DNA of 64,000 nt. Origin: a virus. The notes under the pieces are model-generated. The model did no database searches. It was not told the DNA's origin and was given only the letters and a program-made list of their open reading frames with translations. The translations under genes and the position numbers were made by a program. Positions 59,275 to 64,000 of this stretch are shown piece by piece. Position 1 is the first letter of the stretch. Every line of letters begins with the position of its first letter. Location: positions 1 to 64,000 of the IMG/VR virus record IMGVR_UViG_3300020421_000007, one strand, 5' to 3'.

Positions 59275-59493
59275 ATGATGGATATACCACACGAAGATGA
59301 ATATGATTTTATCATGTACATCAAAATTGATGAAATACGTATGTTATATGATCACATATGTTATTCAATAAAAATGTGGCCTGGATCTCCCGCAAGACCA
59401 GTAGAAGAACAAGAGTATCTCATACAGCTTAAAAATAGGTTGTTTGCTATGATTGCTGATTACTCTTTTTCCCAACTTGACATAGATAATTAA
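59275..59493 (+). CDS. Small acidic protein of unknown function
   Basis: A 72-residue protein starting MMDIPHEDEYDFIMYIKIDE. Helical, charged, starting 6 bases after the nuclease. The second Met (59278) is an alternative start. No family recognised, though similar short proteins occur next to gp17 in other cyanophages as I recall. Confidence 0.6.
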   Translation: MMDIPHEDEYDFIMYIKIDEIRMLYDHICYSIKMWPGSPARPVEEQEYLIQLKNRLFAMIADYSFSQLDIDN

Positions 59494-59532
59494 TTCGTAT
59501 ACAATTGTTACATTATTTTTTCCTACATACGG

Positions 59533-59538
59533 TATAAT
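59533..59538 (+). promoter_or_regulatory. Consensus -10 box TATAAT
   Basis: A perfect TATAAT, 24 bases before ATG 59562 in the 68-base gap after the preceding gene. TTGTTACA lies near 59505-59512 but its spacing is long for a -35. Confidence 0.5.
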
Positions 59539-59561
59539 GTGATTACCACGTATACAAATTC

Positions 59562-59855
59562 ATGGCTAACGAATTTTCCGATTTTAGTTTGAGTCGAGTG
59601 GAGTGTGAGAAATGTGGAGCAACTTGGATTAACGGACAGCATGTTTGGAGAGGAACAGGTGGATCATCTGATTCTTCTGAATTAGATCTTGCTGGTCTTG
59701 TTTGTAATAAGTACGGAGACTCTCAGTGTATCAACCCCAAGAAAGGTCAAGATGGTGGACAAACTTGGGAATATCGTGCTGGATATATTGACGGCATGAT
59801 CAAAGGTAAGAAAGATGCCATCAATGAAATGAATGATAGATTTGGAGATCTCTAA
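59562..59855 (+). CDS. Small zinc-ribbon-like protein
   Basis: A 97-residue protein with VECEKCGATWINGQHVW (CxxC, residues about 14-17) followed by two further Cys in the middle (LVCNKYGDSQCINPKK). A plausible four-Cys zinc site. The C-terminal half is helical (YIDGMIKGKKDAINEM). From memory conserved upstream of gp17 in cyanophages. A role in DNA binding or packaging is a guess. Confidence 0.65.
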   Translation: MANEFSDFSLSRVECEKCGATWINGQHVWRGTGGSSDSSELDLAGLVCNKYGDSQCINPKKGQDGGQTWEYRAGYIDGMIKGKKDAINEMNDRFGDL

Positions 59856-59858
59856 ATA
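59852..59858 (+). promoter_or_regulatory. Late promoter CTAAATA for gp17
   Basis: Overlaps the preceding stop, 25 bases before the GTG start at 59883. Confidence 0.6.
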
Positions 59859-59882
59859 CTAGTGGTGAACTAGAATTTTGTT

Positions 59883-61532
59883 GTGTCTTCTAACGATATA
59901 TATTTGGGTAACCCGAACCTAAAGAAAGCGGGCACCCCAATACAGTTTTCAAAAAAACAAATTGACGAGTGGATCAAATGTAAAAATGATCCAATTTATT
60001 TTGCTATGAACTATATCAAAATCATCTCGCTAGATGAGGGTCTAGTTCCCTTTAGCATGTATGATTTTCAAAAAGAAATTCTAAACGACTTCCACAATAA
60101 TAGGTTTAACATTGCAAAACTTCCTAGACAGACTGGCAAATCGACCACTGTTGTTGCTTACCTGCTTTATTACGCTATCTTCTACGACAGTGTTAACATT
60201 GGTATTCTGGCTAACAAGGCATCTACCGCAAGGGAGTTACTCGGTCGTCTTCAACTAGCATATGAGAACTTGCCAAAATGGATGCAACATGGTATCCTTG
60301 TATGGAACAAAGGTAATGTTGAGTTAGAAAATGGCAGTAAGATATTGGCAGCTTCTACATCTGCAAGTGCTGTCCGAGGCATGTCGTTCAATATTCTCTT
60401 CCTCGACGAATTCGCCTTCGTTCCAAACCATGTTGCGGAGCAATTCTTTGCCTCTGTTTATCCTACTATTACTTCTGGTAAATCAACGAAGGTAATTATC
60501 ATCTCTACGCCTAACGGCATGAATCACTTCTACAAGATGTGGGAGGATGCTAGAAGAGGTAAGAATGATTATGTTACAAATGAGGTACATTGGTCTCAAG
60601 TACCTGGCAGAGATGCTAAATGGAAAGAGGAGACTATTAAGAACACGTCACCACGACAGTTCGCACAAGAATTTGAATGCGATTTCCTTGGTTCTGCTGA
60701 CACTTTGATTAGTCCAGCAAAACTACAAACTATACCATTTCACGATCCTATTAAGAGCAATGCTGGACTTGACATCTATGAGAGAGTTGAAAAGGATCAC
60801 GAATATATCATTACTGTTGATGTTGCCAGAGGAATTGGTGGCGACTATTCTGCTTTCCTCGTGTTTGATATCACCACTGTCCCGTATAAGATCGTTGCAA
60901 AGTACAGAAATAATGAGATTAAACCTGTACTGTTTCCCTCGGTAATCTTTCAGGTCTGTAAAGAATACAACAACCCATACGTACTAGTTGAGGTAAACGA
61001 CATTGGCGATTCTATTGCTGCTACTCTTAATTACGATCTTGAATATCCTAACGTACTTATGTGTGCGATGCGTGGTAGAGCTGGTCAAGTCGTGGGGCAA
61101 GGATTCTCAGGAACAAAAACCCAACTAGGTGTGAAGATGAGTGTAACCGTTAAGAAGATCGGTTGCTCCAATCTTAAAGCTATTATTGAAGAAGACAAAC
61201 TATTATTCAATGACTTTCAGATCTTCCAAGAGCTAACTACATTTGTACAGAAGAAACAAGCGTGGGAAGCAGACGAGGGATATCATGATGACCTCGTTAT
61301 GTGTATGGTATTGTTTGCGTGGTTAGTCATGCAAGAATACTTTAAGGAGATGACAGACCAGGACATTAGAAGGAGAATTTACGATGAGCAAAGAAATCAA
61401 ATTGAACAAGATATGGCTCCTTTTGGCTTTGTTGATGATGGTATGGGCGACGACACCTTTGTGGACGCAGATGGTAATCTGTGGGAGTATGGAGACAAGC
61501 AAGAAGAAGTCGGATACATGTGGAACTACTAA
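59883..61532 (+). CDS. 17: Terminase large subunit gp17
   Basis: A 549-residue packaging motor (T4 gp17 610). Walker A LPRQTGKSTT (about 79-88), Walker B ILFLDEFAF (about 171) and the coupling motif VIIISTPNG form the ATPase. The nuclease domain has TVDVARGIGGDYSAF (about 311, first metal-binding Asp) and HDDLVMCMVLFAW near 468. It translocates and cuts DNA at the portal. GTG start 59883; the next gene starts at its stop (TAATG). Late promoter upstream. Confidence 0.96.
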   Translation: MSSNDIYLGNPNLKKAGTPIQFSKKQIDEWIKCKNDPIYFAMNYIKIISLDEGLVPFSMYDFQKEILNDFHNNRFNIAKLPRQTGKSTTVVAYLLYYAIFYDSVNIGILANKASTARELLGRLQLAYENLPKWMQHGILVWNKGNVELENGSKILAASTSASAVRGMSFNILFLDEFAFVPNHVAEQFFASVYPTITSGKSTKVIIISTPNGMNHFYKMWEDARRGKNDYVTNEVHWSQVPGRDAKWKEETIKNTSPRQFAQEFECDFLGSADTLISPAKLQTIPFHDPIKSNAGLDIYERVEKDHEYIITVDVARGIGGDYSAFLVFDITTVPYKIVAKYRNNEIKPVLFPSVIFQVCKEYNNPYVLVEVNDIGDSIAATLNYDLEYPNVLMCAMRGRAGQVVGQGFSGTKTQLGVKMSVTVKKIGCSNLKAIIEEDKLLFNDFQIFQELTTFVQKKQAWEADEGYHDDLVMCMVLFAWLVMQEYFKEMTDQDIRRRIYDEQRNQIEQDMAPFGFVDDGMGDDTFVDADGNLWEYGDKQEEVGYMWNY

Positions 61533-61762
61533 TGGATATTGGGGATCAATTTTCTTTAGAACACTTACTTTTTAGGGAGAGGGTTTGTAGAACTTGTGGT
61601 CAAAAGAAAGATCTTATATCAGAATTTTATCTAACAAGAAAAAATAAAAAAGGACATCCATCAGCGTATGCTTATGAATGTAAAGACTGTACCGTCAAAA
61701 GAGTTATGGATACTAGAAAGAAAAGAGATCCATTTGTTGATTGGGGTTATCCAGACTGGTAG
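61532..61762 (+). CDS. Small CxxC protein, HNH or zinc-ribbon type
   Basis: A 76-residue protein with CRTCGQKKDLISEFYLTRKN and later YECKDCTVKRV, giving two CxxC pairs in the zinc-knuckle arrangement seen in the N-terminal part of endonuclease VII-like or HNH proteins. No catalytic His-Asn-His seen, so enzymatic activity is doubtful. ATG overlaps the gp17 stop by 1 base. Confidence 0.65.
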   Translation: MDIGDQFSLEHLLFRERVCRTCGQKKDLISEFYLTRKNKKGHPSAYAYECKDCTVKRVMDTRKKRDPFVDWGYPDW

Positions 61763-61797
61763 TTCATGCATAGTTTCCCCGTTTGAAACATATAAAA

Positions 61798-61815
61798 ATC
61801 TAAATACCTTTAGAT
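61798..61815 (+). other. Hairpin embedding the gp18 late promoter
   Basis: ATCTAAA (61798-61804) pairs with TTTAGAT (61809-61815) around a TACC loop. The stem contains most of the late element CTAAATA (61800-61806). No T-run follows. Confidence 0.45.
61800..61806 (+). promoter_or_regulatory. Late promoter CTAAATA for gp18
   Basis: Lies 35 bases before ATG 61841 in the gap after the zinc-ribbon gene. Expected to drive the abundant sheath and tube proteins. Confidence 0.6.
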
Positions 61816-61840
61816 AAATTTGATATCTAGAGGTAAAAAC

Positions 61841-63745
61841 ATGGCAAGTCAAGTCTCGCCTGGTGTTGTTATTAGAGAACGTGATTTTTCCAATGCTGTT
61901 GTCGTAGGAGCTACCGCTATTCGTGGCGCTTTCTCTTCTTCTTTCCGCAAAGGACCCGTAGGCAAAATTGTAAACATCGGTTCTGAAAGAGAACTCATCG
62001 ACACGTTCGGTACACCATCCGAGGCTAACGCTGGTGATTGGTTGGTTGCTTCCGAATTCCTCCGTTACGGCGGACAGTTGGGTGTAGTTCGTGCTGCTAC
62101 TGGTGTTTTAAACGCAACAGCATCTGGTTCAGGTGTTTTAATTGGAAGCAAAGAGTCATTCGATTCTGGTGTAACTTCCGAGAAGTTCGCTGCTAGAGAT
62201 GCTGGTGCTGACGGCAACAACCTTAGTGTTGTTATCGTAGACCGTGGTGCTGATTTTGTAATCAGCAAAACTGGTCACGGTTTAGCAGTTGGTGGCACAT
62301 ATACTGATGACGCTTCTGTAACACACGAAGTTGTTAAAGTAACTGACGCAAACACCTTTGAAATTATTCAAGGTTCTGCTACACCTACTCCCGCTTCTGG
62401 CGACACCGCTACTGCTTGGGATTACAATTCACAAGCAATCGCTTCAACTGGTTTAACTTACAAAGCAATCGCTCCCCGCCCTGGCACTAGTGCTTATGCT
62501 TCCGAGCGTTTCCTTTCCTATGACGAAGTACACGTTGCTGTAATTGACACCGCAACAAATACAATCGTCGAGAGAATGACATATCTCTCTAAACTTTCCG
62601 ATGCTAAAACACCTGAAGGTGCTTCGGCATATTGGAAAGATTATGTCAATGAGTATTCAGGTTTCATTTATGCTGGTGTTGGTCTCAGTTCTGCTGAAGT
62701 AACAACTACTGGTGAAGATCCTGGTGCTACAGCAGCATCTTATGGTGCTACTTCTGGTTCACCATTAGAACTCGCAAGAATTCTACCTACCGCAGGTGGT
62801 GCTCTATCGGGTGGTACTGATGACTATGCATATACTGCTGGTGAAATTCAAGCAGGATATGATCTATTCTTAGACACTGAAGAAACCACCGTAGATTTCG
62901 TTCTCATGGGTGGTGACGCTGCTAACGAAAACGATACTATTGCTAAAGCACAAGCAGTTGCTGCTATTGCTAATAGCAGAAAAGATTGTGTTGCTTTCAT
63001 CTCCCCCTGGTCTGGAGCACAAGTCGCAACCTCTGGTGGCGCTGCTCTAACTCCAGCGCAACAACTAGCAAACACTATGTCCTTCTTTAACAATATTGGA
63101 TCTTCTTCCTATGTTGTTTTAGACAGTGGTATTAAGTACACCTATGATCGCTTTAACGATAAGTATCGTTATGTTGGTTGTAACGGTGACGTTGCTGGTC
63201 TTTGTGTTTCAACTTCTTCTACTCTCGATGACTGGTTCTCACCCGCTGGTTTAAATCGTGGTGGTCTACAGAATGTTGTAAAATTAGCGTTCAATCCTAA
63301 CAAGGCACAACGCGATGATCTCTATACAAATAGAATCAACCCAATCGTTTCTATGCCTGGCAGTGGTCCTGTTCTCTTTGGAGACAAGACAGGTCTTTCT
63401 TCGCCTAGCGCATTTGACAGAATTAACGTTCGCCGTCTCTTCCTTAATGTTGAGAAGAGAGCAAGAGGACTTGCTGAGGGCGTACTCTTTGAGCAAAATG
63501 ACAGCGTAACTCGTGGAGGTTTTGCTGCTTCTATGTCCTCTTACCTCTCTGAGGTTCAGGCACGTAGAGGTGTTGTTGACTTCCTAGTTGTTTGTGATGA
63601 TACTAACAACACTCCTGAAGTTATCGACAGGAATGAGTTTGTTGCTGAACTGTACCTCAAGCCCACACGCTCCATCAACTTCGTAACAGTTACTGTTACT
63701 GCTACTAGATCTGGCGTTTCGTTCACTGAAGTCATCGGTAGATGA
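61841..63745 (+). CDS. 18: Tail sheath protein gp18
   Basis: A 634-residue sheath subunit (T4 gp18 659). Opens MASQVSPGVVIRERDFSNAV, and the family blocks SAYASERFLSYDEVHVAVID, GVGLSSAEVTTTGED, and the C-terminal VLFEQNDSVTRGGFAASMSS with SINFVTVTVTATRSGVSF are seen. It contracts to drive the tube through the envelope. A longer start at 61820 is unlikely: it sits upstream of the Shine-Dalgarno-like AGAGG. gp19 follows after 38 bases. Confidence 0.96.
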   Translation: MASQVSPGVVIRERDFSNAVVVGATAIRGAFSSSFRKGPVGKIVNIGSERELIDTFGTPSEANAGDWLVASEFLRYGGQLGVVRAATGVLNATASGSGVLIGSKESFDSGVTSEKFAARDAGADGNNLSVVIVDRGADFVISKTGHGLAVGGTYTDDASVTHEVVKVTDANTFEIIQGSATPTPASGDTATAWDYNSQAIASTGLTYKAIAPRPGTSAYASERFLSYDEVHVAVIDTATNTIVERMTYLSKLSDAKTPEGASAYWKDYVNEYSGFIYAGVGLSSAEVTTTGEDPGATAASYGATSGSPLELARILPTAGGALSGGTDDYAYTAGEIQAGYDLFLDTEETTVDFVLMGGDAANENDTIAKAQAVAAIANSRKDCVAFISPWSGAQVATSGGAALTPAQQLANTMSFFNNIGSSSYVVLDSGIKYTYDRFNDKYRYVGCNGDVAGLCVSTSSTLDDWFSPAGLNRGGLQNVVKLAFNPNKAQRDDLYTNRINPIVSMPGSGPVLFGDKTGLSSPSAFDRINVRRLFLNVEKRARGLAEGVLFEQNDSVTRGGFAASMSSYLSEVQARRGVVDFLVVCDDTNNTPEVIDRNEFVAELYLKPTRSINFVTVTVTATRSGVSFTEVIGR

Positions 63746-63783
63746 TAATTAGTTATAGAGAAAAAATTACGAGGTAAACAACA

Positions 63784-64000
63784 ATGGCACTGTCAAACGT
63801 TTCAAATTTCTTACAGACTATCGGACAGGGCGTCAAGCCCAATATGTTCCTGGTAGATGTTCAATTCCCAGATGCTCTAGCAAAGCAGGGTGAGGATCTA
63901 AATCTTACAAATATTCTTTGTAAGTCTGCTGCACTCCCAGGTTCTAACTTGGGTGTCATCGAAGTTCCTTTCCGTGGTAGAACTGTCAAGATCGCTGGTG
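63784..64000 (+). CDS. 19: Tail tube protein gp19 (partial, runs off the right edge)
   Basis: The first 72 residues are visible: MALSNVSNFLQTIGQGVKPN, then NMFLVDVQFPDAL, and LCKSAALPGSNLGVIEVPFRG, typical of gp19 (T4 about 163). It forms the inner tail tube. The AGG at 63774-63776 precedes ATG 63784. The 3' end is outside the window. Confidence 0.95.
   Translation, partial: MALSNVSNFLQTIGQGVKPNMFLVDVQFPDALAKQGEDLNLTNILCKSAALPGSNLGVIEVPFRGRTVKIAG

Noticed and set aside
61771-61790. Terminator after the zinc-ribbon gene (GTTTC...GAAAC)
   Set aside because: The stem is only 5 bp and no T-run follows.
1-64000. CRISPR arrays, insertion sequences or integrase/attachment sites
   Set aside because: No regularly spaced short repeats, transposase or integrase motifs were seen; the content fits a lytic phage.

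Overview
This window comes from a T4-like cyanomyovirus, a contractile-tailed phage of marine Synechococcus or Prochlorococcus. It carries the T4 baseplate, neck, terminase and tail genes in T4 order (25, 6, 7, 8 ... 13, 14, 15, 16, 17, 18, 19). Inserted among them are cyanobacterial metabolic genes: plastocyanin, plastoquinol terminal oxidase, 6-phosphogluconate dehydrogenase and glucose-6-phosphate dehydrogenase. All supported genes lie on the + strand, and coding is nearly continuous; the longest gaps are under 200 bases. Some homologues (T4 gp7, gp8, gp14 and others) were compared from memory, not by a search.

Layout. (1) 1-2.18 kb: an array of small, probably early genes, relatively GC-rich by eye. 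Most have a sigma70-like -10 close to the start codon and a hairpin at or near the stop codon; the array closes with a strong intrinsic terminator. (2) 2.25-7.2 kb: late module with a coiled-coil protein, an unknown virion protein, a PAAR spike tip, a tiny basic protein, two unknowns, gp25 and gp6. (3) 7.2-19.4 kb: a giant gp7-like wedge protein (3438 aa) and gp8. (4) 19.5-45.1 kb: a giant DUF4815-type protein and several fibre or adhesin proteins up to 2879 aa, built from recurring modules. (5) 45.1-50.3 kb: two uncharacterised proteins and four enzymes (U32-like barrel fused to a methyltransferase, two 2-oxoglutarate/Fe(II) oxygenases and a QueG-like iron-sulphur protein). This is the best candidate here for an undescribed system. 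(6) 50.3-54.2 kb: neck proteins gp13, gp14 and gp15, the small terminase gp16 and a conserved basic protein. (7) 54.25-59.86 kb: metabolic island between the two terminase genes, with petE, PTOX, gnd, zwf, a thermonuclease and many micro-proteins, five of them with a membrane segment. (8) 59.9-64 kb: gp17, a zinc-ribbon protein, gp18 and the start of gp19.

How it works together. Late transcription is marked by about twelve T4-type late promoter elements (TATAAATA, GATAAATA or CTAAATA), mostly 22-37 bases before start codons. The late genes build the baseplate, fibres, neck, tail and packaging motor. The island has a host-like -10 box instead. It would keep electrons flowing (plastocyanin, PTOX) and drive the oxidative pentose phosphate pathway (zwf, gnd) to supply NADPH and pentose for phage DNA synthesis. 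That role is known for such cyanophage genes and is inferred here.
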